Assembly (NCBI RefSeq): GCF_036346855.1
Contig: NZ_CP107841.1
Span: 558,001 to 622,000, forward strand
Reading direction: 5' to 3'
DNA: 64,000 bases
DNA from: Streptomyces europaeiscabiei
Lineage (GTDB): Bacteria > Actinomycetota > Actinomycetes > Streptomycetales > Streptomycetaceae
Made by a program: the position numbers and the translations under genes. Positions 38,168 to 45,974 of the stretch are shown piece after piece. Each line of letters begins with the position of its first letter. The first letter of the stretch is position 1. The notes under the pieces were generated by a model, which did not search any database, was not told where the DNA came from, and worked only from the letters and a program-made list of their open reading frames with translations.

Positions 38168-40065
38168 CAGAGGTCCTTCGGTTCGGGTTCCTGTGGAGCG
38201 ATACGTGTGGGGGTCTCGGGGTCCGGCCGGGGGCCGGTGTCGCGGGCGTCCGACCAGGCCGACCAGAGGGCGGCGTAGGGGCCCCGCGCGGACTGGAGTT
38301 CGTCGTGGGTGCCGCTCTCGACCACACGGCCGGCTTCCATGACGACGACGCGGTCGGCGGTGGCCGCCTGGCTGAGGCGGTGGGCGACGATCAGCGCGGT
38401 CCGGCCGTCCACGGCACGGGCGACCGCTTTCTCCAGCGTGCGTGCCCCGGCGCTGCCCGCCTCGGCGGTGGCCTCGTCGAGGATCACCAGGGGCGGGTCG
38501 GCGAGGATCAGCCGGGCCAGCGCGAGGGCCTGGGTCCGCTCGCCGCTGAGCCGGTGGCCGCCGTCGCCGACGACCGTGGCGAGCCCGTCGGGCAGCGCCT
38601 CGGCCCAGCCGAGCGCCTCGACGCGGTCGAGCGCGGCGCGCAGTTCGTCGTCGGTGGCGTCGGGCCGGGCGAGCCGCAGGTCGTCGGCGAGGGGGCCCGC
38701 GAAGACATGGGTCTCCTGGGTGATCAGGGCGATCGTGCGGGAGGCGGCGGTGCCGAGTTCGGTGGGCGCGATCCCGCCCACCAGAACGCTGCCGGTGGTG
38801 GGCGGCTGGATGCCCGCCACGAGCTTGGCCAGGGTGGTCTTGCCGGCTCCGCTGGCTCCGACGAGGGCCACACGTTCGCCGTGCCGGATCGTCAGGTCGA
38901 TGTCGTGGAGGACGGGGTGGCCGGGCCGGTAGGCGTGGCCGAGGCCCCGGACGGTGACGTCTGCGTCGCCGGTCCGCACGGTGTGCGCCGGCACCGGGGG
39001 CACGGGCTCGTCGGTGACGCCGACGAGCCGGGCGAGGCCCGCCGTGGCCGACTGGGCGTCGTCGAGGAGGGCGAGGGCCGCGTTGACGGGACCGAACAGG
39101 CCGTGGAAGTACAGGGCAGCGGCGGTCGCCGTACCGATGCTGGCCGAGCCGTCGCGGACCAGCCAGTAGCCGGTGACGAGGACGGCGGCGAGCCCGATGT
39201 ACTCGGCGATGTGCAGCCGGCTGTAGAAGCCGAGGACGAGCCGTACGCCCCGCATGGTCAGCGCCACCACGGACCAGGACCGTTCGGTGACCCGCTCGGT
39301 GTGCTCCCGCCCCAGCCGGAACGCGCGCACGGTGGAGCTGCCGCCGATGGTGTCGAGCATCTGCTGCTGCTGGGCGCCCGCGGCCACCCGCTGCTCGGCG
39401 TAGAGCGGGATGGCCCGGGTGACGTACCAGCGTGCGGTGGCCGCCTGCACGGGGACCGCGAGCAGCGCGGCCAGCAGGAACCGCCAGTCGAGCAGGGCCA
39501 TGGCCCCGAGGGTGAGGACGATGGTGAGGAGTGAATGCCCCAGCGCGGGCAGCGCGTTGCGCACGGCGTCGGCGATGAGGGAGACGTCGGCGGTGACCCG
39601 GGCGGTCAGGTCGCCGGCGCCGGCCTTCTCGACCCGCTCCAGCGGCAGTGCCAGGGCCCGTTCGACGAAGCGTTCGCGCAGCCGGGCCAGAGTCGTCTCG
39701 CCCAGCCGGGCGATCTGCGACAGCCCGAACCCCGCGGTCACGCCCTGGGCCACGGCGACGGCCACCAGCAGGGCCGCGGTGACCGCGATGGCGTCGGCGG
39801 ACCCCCGGTCGGCGGCCAGGTCGACGATCCGGCCCAGCAGGGGCTGCACGAGCAGGCCGACGGCCGTGGAGGCGACCATCACCGTGAAGGCGGACAGCGC
39901 CAGCCGCCGCTGCGGGCGCAGCAGTTCGGCGACCGCGGCCCGGGTGCGGGCGGGCGTGGCGACGGGCAGCAGTTCGGGTCCGGTGCGGCCGCCGTCGCGG
40001 GGCGCGGCCTCGACGGCGTCGGATCGCTCGGTCATGTGCGAACCGCCGTCGGATCGCTCGGTCAT
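38167..40065 (-). CDS. ABC exporter half-transporter with canonical ATP site
   Basis: A 632-residue membrane-NBD fusion (type IV ABC half-transporter). Six-helix domain at about 35-335; NBD with intact Walker A VGASGAGKTT, ERTQALALARLI in the signature region after HRLSGE (LSGE for LSGG), Walker B PLVILDEAT and H-loop IVAHRLSQA. It pairs with the upstream gene, whose ATP site is degenerate. Likely exports the desferri-siderophore, as the cchG/cchI exporters do; import of the complex is a less likely alternative (compare IrtAB). ATG 40065 overlaps the upstream stop as ATGA; a second in-frame ATG at 40035 lies in a 30-bp duplicate. Confidence 0.9.
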   Translation of the reverse strand: MTERSDGGSHMTERSDAVEAAPRDGGRTGPELLPVATPARTRAAVAELLRPQRRLALSAFTVMVASTAVGLLVQPLLGRIVDLAADRGSADAIAVTAALLVAVAVAQGVTAGFGLSQIARLGETTLARLRERFVERALALPLERVEKAGAGDLTARVTADVSLIADAVRNALPALGHSLLTIVLTLGAMALLDWRFLLAALLAVPVQAATARWYVTRAIPLYAEQRVAAGAQQQQMLDTIGGSSTVRAFRLGREHTERVTERSWSVVALTMRGVRLVLGFYSRLHIAEYIGLAAVLVTGYWLVRDGSASIGTATAAALYFHGLFGPVNAALALLDDAQSATAGLARLVGVTDEPVPPVPAHTVRTGDADVTVRGLGHAYRPGHPVLHDIDLTIRHGERVALVGASGAGKTTLAKLVAGIQPPTTGSVLVGGIAPTELGTAASRTIALITQETHVFAGPLADDLRLARPDATDDELRAALDRVEALGWAEALPDGLATVVGDGGHRLSGERTQALALARLILADPPLVILDEATAEAGSAGARTLEKAVARAVDGRTALIVAHRLSQAATADRVVVMEAGRVVESGTHDELQSARGPYAALWSAWSDARDTGPRPDPETPTRIAPQEPEPKDL

Positions 40066-40080
40066 GTCAGAACCGCCGTA
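40021..40080 (-). repeat. Two tandem 30-bp copies spanning the exporter gene junction
   Basis: Copies 40021-40050 and 40051-40080 differ at three positions. Each carries the start region MTERSD; the outer copy also holds the stop of the upstream gene. In the protein this gives MTERSDGGSH followed by MTERSDAVEA. Confidence 0.9.
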
Positions 40081-41813
40081 CGGTAGTCGGCGCACTCGTG
40101 GACGAGGCGCTCGTGGACGCCGGTCGCGGTGACCCGGCCGTCGCGGAGGAGGACGGCGCGGTCGGTGACGGCGAGCAGGGCCGGGCTGTTGGTCACCAGG
40201 AGCGTGGTGCGTCCGCCGCGGACGTCCCTGATCCCGGCGGCGATGCGTGTCTCGGTGACGGCGTCGACGGCGGTGGCCGGCTCGTGGACGACGAGTACCG
40301 GCGGGTCGGCTGCCAGGGCCCGGGCCAGCGCGACCCGCTGCCGCTGTCCGCCGGAGAGCGAACGGCCGCGTGCGGTGACGGCCGTGTCGACGCCGTCGGG
40401 CAGTGCCCGGGCGACCTCGTCCGTGCCGGAGGCGACCATCGCGGCGGTGACTCCGGCCGATGGGCCGGTGGCTCCCGCCGACGCGGCCGTCGCTCCGACC
40501 GGTGCGGTGGCGCCGACCGCCGCTGTGACGTTGTCCAGGACCGTGCCCTCGAACAGGTCCGCGTCGTGTTCGGCGACGAGGATCGCCGCGCGTACGTCGG
40601 CCAGGCCCAGCGCGGTCAGTTCCGTGCCGTCCAGTTCCACGGCGCCTTCGTCGGGGTCGACGCGGCGGCCGAGGCAGCGCAGCAGGGCGGAGGCGTCGGC
40701 GGGGTCGGTCGTGGCGACGCCGACGGTCTCGCCGGGGGCGATGTCGAGGTCGACGCCGCGCAGGGTGCCGTACGTGAGGGCGCGGAGCGTCAGCCGTCCC
40801 TCGACGCCGCCGCGCGGGACGGCGTCGGCGGACGGTGCCTCGGACACGTCACCGGGGGCGTCCAGGACCTCCGCGATACGGGCGGCGGAGGCGCGTCCCT
40901 GGGCCAGCTCGGCGTTGACCCAGGCGAACTCGCCGAGCGGGCCGACGAGGAACAGGGCGAGCCCGACGGAGGAGACGAGTTCCCCGAGGCCGATGTCGCC
41001 GCGTGCGGCGAGGCGTCCGCCGACGAGGGCGACCACGGCGATGAAGGTGCCGGTGAGGATGGTGACGACGCCGTTCTGCCAGGACTCTGCGCGGGCGGCA
41101 CGCAGGGTCGCGGCGAGGGAGTCCTGGCTGACGCGCCGGTAGCGGGCGACGGCCGCCTGTTCGGCGCCGATGCCCTTGAGGACGCGCAGTCCGGCCACCA
41201 GGTCCGCGGCGACGCCGGAGGCCTGCGCGGCCCGTTCCTGTTCGGTCTCGCTGCGCCGTTCCAGGGGCTTGCTCAGCAGGTGTCCGAGCCACAGCAGCAG
41301 CGGGGTGCCCAGGAGGACGAGCAGGCCCAGCGCGAGGGAGACCCGCAGCAGCGCGACCGCGCCGACCACGAGACCCGCGGTGGCCGCGAAGGCGACGATG
41401 AGGGCCATGGCGACGGCGCCGACCCGTTTGGCGTCCTCGGTGGCGATGTTCGTCAGCTCGCCCGGCAGCCGTCCCTCCTCGGCGCCGCCCTCGGGAGCCA
41501 GGACGCGGCCGACGAGTTCGGTCCTGAGGTGGTGCGCGGCGGTGACGGCGGCGCGCTCACCCGCCCTCGCGCTGAAACGGAAGCTGAAGGAGAGTCCGAC
41601 GTACACGGCGGCCAGGACGCCGAGCCACAGCAGCAGTCCGGGGACGTCGCCGTCCACGACTCCGCGCTCGATGGCCAGTCCGATGAGCACCGGCACGAGG
41701 GCCTCGCCCGTCTGGTGCCCCATCCCCAGAACCGCGCCCAGCACGACGTCCCGACGCTGTCCGCCGACCGCGCGCCACAGGACGTACCGTCCCGGTGGGT
41801 TCGCTTTTCTCAC
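40062..41813 (-). CDS. ABC exporter half-transporter with degenerate ATP site
   Basis: A 583-residue membrane-NBD protein. Membrane domain about 20-310; NBD about 338-580. The Walker A region reads GVATTDPADAS (365-375), without the GxxGxGK(S/T) lysine; the Walker B Asp is His510 (VLVVHEP), and the Q-loop Gln is replaced (VAEHDADLFEG). The signature LSGGQRQR is intact. This is the pattern of the degenerate half of heterodimeric exporters, where the good site is made with the partner's Walker A. An Ala/Gly/Thr-rich insert occupies about 430-461. GTG 41813 follows GGAG by six bases; the in-frame ATG 42 bases upstream has no site. First gene of the operon, behind the iron box at 41862. Confidence 0.9.
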   Translation of the reverse strand: MRKANPPGRYVLWRAVGGQRRDVVLGAVLGMGHQTGEALVPVLIGLAIERGVVDGDVPGLLLWLGVLAAVYVGLSFSFRFSARAGERAAVTAAHHLRTELVGRVLAPEGGAEEGRLPGELTNIATEDAKRVGAVAMALIVAFAATAGLVVGAVALLRVSLALGLLVLLGTPLLLWLGHLLSKPLERRSETEQERAAQASGVAADLVAGLRVLKGIGAEQAAVARYRRVSQDSLAATLRAARAESWQNGVVTILTGTFIAVVALVGGRLAARGDIGLGELVSSVGLALFLVGPLGEFAWVNAELAQGRASAARIAEVLDAPGDVSEAPSADAVPRGGVEGRLTLRALTYGTLRGVDLDIAPGETVGVATTDPADASALLRCLGRRVDPDEGAVELDGTELTALGLADVRAAILVAEHDADLFEGTVLDNVTAAVGATAPVGATAASAGATGPSAGVTAAMVASGTDEVARALPDGVDTAVTARGRSLSGGQRQRVALARALAADPPVLVVHEPATAVDAVTETRIAAGIRDVRGGRTTLLVTNSPALLAVTDRAVLLRDGRVTATGVHERLVHECADYRTAVLT

Positions 41814-41861
41814 GCAACACTCCGGACGGGTTTCGCCAACACAGGAGACGTACAAGAAAAC

Positions 41862-41880
41862 TTAGGTAAGGCTAACTACA
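41862..41880 (-). promoter_or_regulatory. Iron box before the exporter/binding-protein operon
   Basis: The plus strand reads TTAGGTAAGGCTAACTACA, 15 of 19 matches to the iron-box consensus, ending 49 bases before the exporter GTG. It should place the exporters and the binding protein under the same iron-dependent repressor as the biosynthetic genes, and it marks the right border of the cluster. Confidence 0.85.
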
Positions 41881-42040
41881 TTTGCCTTCCTGGACCAGCC
41901 CCGAAACCTCTTCGAGACCTGACCGACCTCCCCGAACGCAGGGACACTAGCCGACCGGTCCCTCAACTGGCAGACGCAATAAGCCACTTCACCAATACGA
42001 GACTCCACCGGGCAGCCGCCCCGACCGGAAGGACCTGTTC

Positions 42041-43603
42041 GTGCTCAGCACCAGGATCACCAACGCCCGCATCGTCACGATGGACCCGGACCGCCCGGCC
42101 GCCCGGGAACTCGGGATCTGGCGGGGGCGCGTCGTCGGCCTGGACGAGGACGTGGCGGGGCTTGCGGCGCGACGGACCCTGGACCTGGGCGGCGCCACCG
42201 TGCTCCCGGGCTTCATCGACGCCCATGTGCACCTGGCCTGGACGGGACTGAAGGCGAAGGCCCCCAGTGTCGCGCCGAGCCGACGCGCCGACGACGTGCT
42301 CCGCGTGGTGGCGGAGGCCGTGGCGCAGGCCCCCGCCGGCGGCTGGGTGGACTTCGGCGGTTACGACCAGCGCACCCTCGACCGCCCGCTCACGGCGGCG
42401 GATCTGGACGCCGTCAGCGCCGGACGCAAGGTGTACCTGGGCCATCTCTCCGGGCATGCCTGTCTGGTCAACTCGGCGGTGCTGAGCGGTCTGTCCGCCG
42501 AGGTCGCCCGGCCGGACGGTTTCCTCGCGGAGGGCGCCATGGGGGCCGCGCTGCAGTCCCGGCCGCCGCACTCGCTCACCGAACTGGCCTCGGCGATCGA
42601 GCACGCCGCCCGCGTCTGCCGGTCCGAGGGCATCACGGGGTGCGCCGAGGCGGGGGTGGGGGCCCGGCTCTTCGGGCACAGCCCCGTCGAGGGCGCCGCG
42701 TACCAGCTCGCCCACGAGTCGGGCCGACTGCCGGTGCGGGTACGGCTGATGGTGGCCGCCGACGCGCTGCGCCCGGTCGGCGCGGCCGCCGAGGACACCA
42801 CGAGCCGGGCGATCGACCTCGGTCTGCGTACGGGCTTCGGGGAGGGCGCGCTCTCCCTGGGCGCGCTCAAGATCTTCACCGACGGCGGCATGATGGCCCG
42901 TACCGCGGCTCTCACCAGCCCCTACCTGGGCACCGACGGTTCCGGTCAGCTCATGCACGAGCCCGAGGTGCTGGAGAGCACGATCGTCGAGGGTCACCTC
43001 GCCGGCTGGCAGCTCGCCGTGCACGCGATCGGCGACCGGGCCCTCGACGTCGCCCTGGATGCGCTGGAGAAGGCCCAGAAGCTCGGCCCGCGCCCGCAGG
43101 CACGCCATCGCGTCGAGCACGCGGGTCTGGTCCGTCCCGACCAGCTCCCCCGGCTGGCCGCGCTCGGCGTCACCGTCGTCATCCAGCCGAGCTTCCTGCG
43201 TTACTACGGTGACGACTACGCCACGATCATGGGCGAGGACCGGGCCGGCTGGCTGTACCGGGGCCGGGGCTTCCTCGACCACGGCATCCGGGTCGCCGGC
43301 AGCTCGGACCGCCCGGTGGCGAACGGCGCCCCGCTGCGGGCGATCCAGTTCATGGTGGAGCGGGCCTCGGAGTCCGGCCGTCCCATCGGCGCCGCCGAGG
43401 CGATCACCGTCGAGGAGGCCCTGCGCGCGTACACCACCGAGGCAGCGCGCGCCTGCCACTGGGAGACCGACGCCGGCAGCCTCACCCCCGGCAGGCGGGC
43501 GGACCTCGTGGTGCTGGGCGACGATCCGCGCCGGGTCGACGTGTCGCGCATCGGGGAGATCGAGGTGGTGCGGACGTTCGTCGAGGGCGAGGACGAGTTC
43601 TGA
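42041..43603 (+). CDS. Amidohydrolase family 3 (YtcJ-like) metal-dependent hydrolase
   Basis: A 520-residue cytoplasmic hydrolase of the YtcJ/amidohydrolase_3 group. Metal ligands: HVHL in LPGFIDAHVHLAWTG (about 56-70), a lysine-region ALKIFTDGGMM, HAIGDRALD and RHRVEHAGLV (His), and the Asp in VAGSSDRPV. Ends with the usual LTPGRRADLVVLGDDP. The substrate cannot be told; members act on exocyclic amides or on imidazolone-like rings. GTG 42041 follows GGAAGGA. It begins about 160 bases beyond the iron box and faces away from the siderophore cluster, so probably not part of it, though a role in siderophore amide cleavage cannot be excluded. Confidence 0.85.
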   Translation: MLSTRITNARIVTMDPDRPAARELGIWRGRVVGLDEDVAGLAARRTLDLGGATVLPGFIDAHVHLAWTGLKAKAPSVAPSRRADDVLRVVAEAVAQAPAGGWVDFGGYDQRTLDRPLTAADLDAVSAGRKVYLGHLSGHACLVNSAVLSGLSAEVARPDGFLAEGAMGAALQSRPPHSLTELASAIEHAARVCRSEGITGCAEAGVGARLFGHSPVEGAAYQLAHESGRLPVRVRLMVAADALRPVGAAAEDTTSRAIDLGLRTGFGEGALSLGALKIFTDGGMMARTAALTSPYLGTDGSGQLMHEPEVLESTIVEGHLAGWQLAVHAIGDRALDVALDALEKAQKLGPRPQARHRVEHAGLVRPDQLPRLAALGVTVVIQPSFLRYYGDDYATIMGEDRAGWLYRGRGFLDHGIRVAGSSDRPVANGAPLRAIQFMVERASESGRPIGAAEAITVEEALRAYTTEAARACHWETDAGSLTPGRRADLVVLGDDPRRVDVSRIGEIEVVRTFVEGEDEF

Positions 43604-43647
43604 CGAGGCGAGAGACGGGGGCCGCCCGTCCGGCGGCGGTCACCAAC

Positions 43648-44600
43648 TCACTTCGGTGGGCGGCGGGCCGGGATCGTGCGGAGGAAGTCCGCCGAGGGCA
43701 CGAAGAACATGGTCCCGGTCACGGCCCGGGAGAAGTCCAGGATCGGGTCGTGGCCGGTCGGCGGTTCACCCATGAACATCTTCCGCAGCATGGCCTCGGG
43801 GACCTCGGGGTCGCGGGCGTAGGCGATGAAGTACGTCCCGAACTCGCCCTGTCCGGGCCTGCCGAAGGGCATGGCGGCGCGCAGGATGCGCTGCTCGGTG
43901 CCGTCCGGGCCGACGAGGGTGTTGACGTCGACGTGCGAACCCTCCACGTCCAGCTCCAGGTTGGTCAGCTTGGTCCGGCCGATGACCTTCTCCTGCGCCT
44001 CGACGGGGAGTTTCTCCCAGGCCTCCACGTCGTGCAGGTACTTCTGCACGAGCACATAGCTGCCACCGCGGAAGTCGGGGTCCTCGTCACCGACGAGCAC
44101 CGCCTCGGCGGCGACGCGTCCGACCGGGTTCTCCGTGCCGTCGACGAAGCCGAGGAGGTTGCGCGAGTCGAAGTACGCGAAGGCCTGGACCTCGTCCTCC
44201 AGGCCGGCCGCGCCGCGCAGTTGCCGCATGATCTCGGCGGCCAGCGCGAAGCACAGGTCCACCCGCGTCGCCCGGATGTGGAAGAGCAGGTCGCCCGGCG
44301 TGGACACGGCGCGGTGCCGGGGTCCTTCCAGTTCCAGGAAGGGGTGCAGGGCGGCCGGCCGGGGGGGGAGCCGAAGAGCCGGTCCCAGGCCTGCGCACCG
44401 ATCCCGGCCACGCAGCCGAGGGCGCCCTCGGGGGTGGAGAAGCCCACCGACCTCTCCAGCCCGGCGAGTCCGGCCAGCACCCCGCGGGCCGTCGACTCGC
44501 CGCCGGGGGCGACGGTGACCACCAGAAAGACCGCGGCTGATGTCAGCGGGCTCAGCATCGGCTGCGGCAGAACGTCCTCGGACACGACCGGCAGCGCCAT
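43648..44600 (-). pseudogene. DyP-type peroxidase, frameshifted at a run of eight G
   Basis: A heme-dependent dye-decolourising peroxidase in two frames. N-terminal frame: ATG 44600 (preceded by AGGGGAG) MALPVVSEDVLPQPMLSPLT to ...DRLFGSPP. C-terminal frame: from about 44360, AALHPFLELEGPRHRAVSTPGDLLFHIRATR to the stop at 43648, including the DyP hallmark GFVDGTENP. The frames meet at eight G (44361-44368, plus strand); one extra G restores FGSPPRPAALHPF, the expected continuation. The remainder is undamaged, so this is a fresh mutation, a slippage-prone site, or a sequencing error. A 219-residue fragment could start at an internal GTG but would lack the N-terminal half of the fold. Confidence 0.8.
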
Positions 44601-44912
44601 GGCTCCCCTTTCACGCGCCACACGTGCGCACCACGCGTGGACCACATTCACTCAGGACGGCACGGGCGGTCCCGGCGCCGCCGACACCGCGACTCCGTCG
44701 TCGCGTGCCGCATGCCCCGGGCGCGTTCCGCCCTCCTCACCATGCCCGGTCGGGACGAGGACGATGCCCGCCGGTCCCCACTGCCCCGCAAACAATGATG
44801 AACGACACAACCTCGCAGGTCACAAAGGCGGTTACGGAAGTGCGGTCCTCGTTGTATACGCGGCGACCGTGACGCCCAATACTGTCCGCAGACGTCATCA
44901 GGGGGGCACTCG
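44601..44912. promoter_or_regulatory. Divergent intergenic region with a promoter candidate for the gene at 44913
   Basis: 312 bases between divergent genes. On the plus strand TTACGG (44832-44837) and TATACG (44855-44860) are separated by 17 bases, a plausible -35/-10 pair about 53 bases before the start at 44913. Nothing else recognised. Confidence 0.4.
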
Positions 44913-45593
44913 ATGAAGTGGTTTCAGCGCGACCGGGCGAAACAACGGGCCGTTGTGGTGCCGCTGTCCGGGGTCGGCAAAAGCGACGAACCACCTCGGA
45001 CGGCACCCCCGCTGCTCACCGCGGGCGACCCGGCGCTCCAGCGGATCGGCGGCGACGACGACAGGGTCACCCAGCTGACCACCGGGACGGGTCCGGTCAT
45101 CCTCGACATCACGCACACGGGGACCGGGCACTTCGTCGTGGACGCCCTGGACGGGCGGCTGCACTCCCAGAGCCAACTCGTCTACACCGACGGCCCTTTC
45201 TCGTGCCGTGCCCTGGTGAACGCCGACGACCGGCCGGTCCGGGCCCTGCGGATACAGGCGGACGGACCGTGGACGGTCGACGTGAGCCCCGTGTCGAGCG
45301 CGCTCGCCTGCGAGGGTCACACCCGGCGTCCCGCCTCGGACGTGCTGCGCCACACGGGCGGCCCCGGGATCGCGACCCTCCGGTACGAGGGCGATCCGCG
45401 GGCCGACGACGGTGGCTACTTCCTCGTCGACACCTTCGAACCGGACGCCACCGGTTTCCTCGACGAGTTGGCCAACCACGTCGGCCCCTGGCACGGCGAA
45501 GCCCCCCTCACCGGCCCCTGCCTCATCTACGCCCGCTCGGACGGACCCTGGTCCATCACCGTCCGGTCCCTGGATCCCCCCGCCTCGCCGTAG
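44913..45593 (+). CDS. Protein of unknown function with two similar beta-rich lobes
   Basis: A 226-residue protein, no signal peptide (MKWFQRDRAKQRAVVVPLSG). Two parts look related: GTGHFVVDALDG ... ADGPWTVDVSP (about 70-125) and DGGYFLVDTFEP ... SDGPWSITVRS (about 168-221), each a beta-rich block ending GPW(T/S). This suggests an internal duplication, perhaps a jelly-roll-like binding protein. Proteins of this kind are common in Streptomyces, but I do not know a function. ATG follows GGGGGCACTCG. Followed by a short hairpin. Confidence 0.7.
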   Translation: MKWFQRDRAKQRAVVVPLSGVGKSDEPPRTAPPLLTAGDPALQRIGGDDDRVTQLTTGTGPVILDITHTGTGHFVVDALDGRLHSQSQLVYTDGPFSCRALVNADDRPVRALRIQADGPWTVDVSPVSSALACEGHTRRPASDVLRHTGGPGIATLRYEGDPRADDGGYFLVDTFEPDATGFLDELANHVGPWHGEAPLTGPCLIYARSDGPWSITVRSLDPPASP

Positions 45594-45594
45594 G

Positions 45595-45611
45595 CACCGG
45601 CCCGGCCGGTG
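45595..45611. terminator. Short hairpin after the gene at 44913
   Basis: 7-bp perfect stem (45595-45601 with 45605-45611), 3-base loop, starting right after the stop codon. Small but well placed. Confidence 0.45.
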
Positions 45612-45936
45612 ACCGAACCCCGACGACTCGGACGGATTACCAGCCGGGCGCCTCCGAGCAGCCGGGCGCCTCCGAGCAGCCGGCCGGAAGGCCGAGAGCC
45701 CGGCCGGCGCCCTCGGTGCCGACGGCACGGTCACGTCGGCGCGGGCGTTGCGGGCGACGGCGCTCGTCCGGTCCCCTGGCCGACCGGACACGGCCACGGC
45801 CACGGCCGTCGCGCTGTTCGCGGAGGCGACGGTCACCCCGCCCGGCCATCTCCGGTGGACAGCGGTCCGGCAACGGGCCTGCCGCAAAGCCGACGCCTCG
45901 TCCCGCCCCGCCCTGTCCACCCTCCCAGGCCGGAAC
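45612..45936. other. Non-coding stretch with an 18-bp tandem repeat
   Basis: No convincing gene on either strand. It contains 2.4 tandem copies of an 18-bp unit at 45641-45683 (unit CAGCCGGGCGCCTCCGAG). The remainder is GC-rich without recognisable motifs. Confidence 0.6.
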
Positions 45937-45957
45937 TGCCGGCCATGAAGGCCGGCA
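45937..45957 (-). terminator. Hairpin downstream of the MFS gene
   Basis: 8-bp perfect stem (45937-45944 with 45950-45957), 5-base loop, 18 bases past the MFS stop. Confidence 0.55.
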
Positions 45958-45974
45958 CAGTCTTCCACGTGCTG

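Noticed and set aside
42041..43603. Amidohydrolase as a siderophore-cluster enzyme (release or recycling)
   Set aside because: It reads away from the cluster, starts beyond the iron box that faces the other way, and belongs to a family not known in hydroxamate siderophore pathways; kept only as a remote possibility.
45641..45683. 18-bp tandem repeat as a possible CRISPR or attachment site
   Set aside because: Direct abutting copies without spacers and no integrase or cas genes; a simple tandem duplication.
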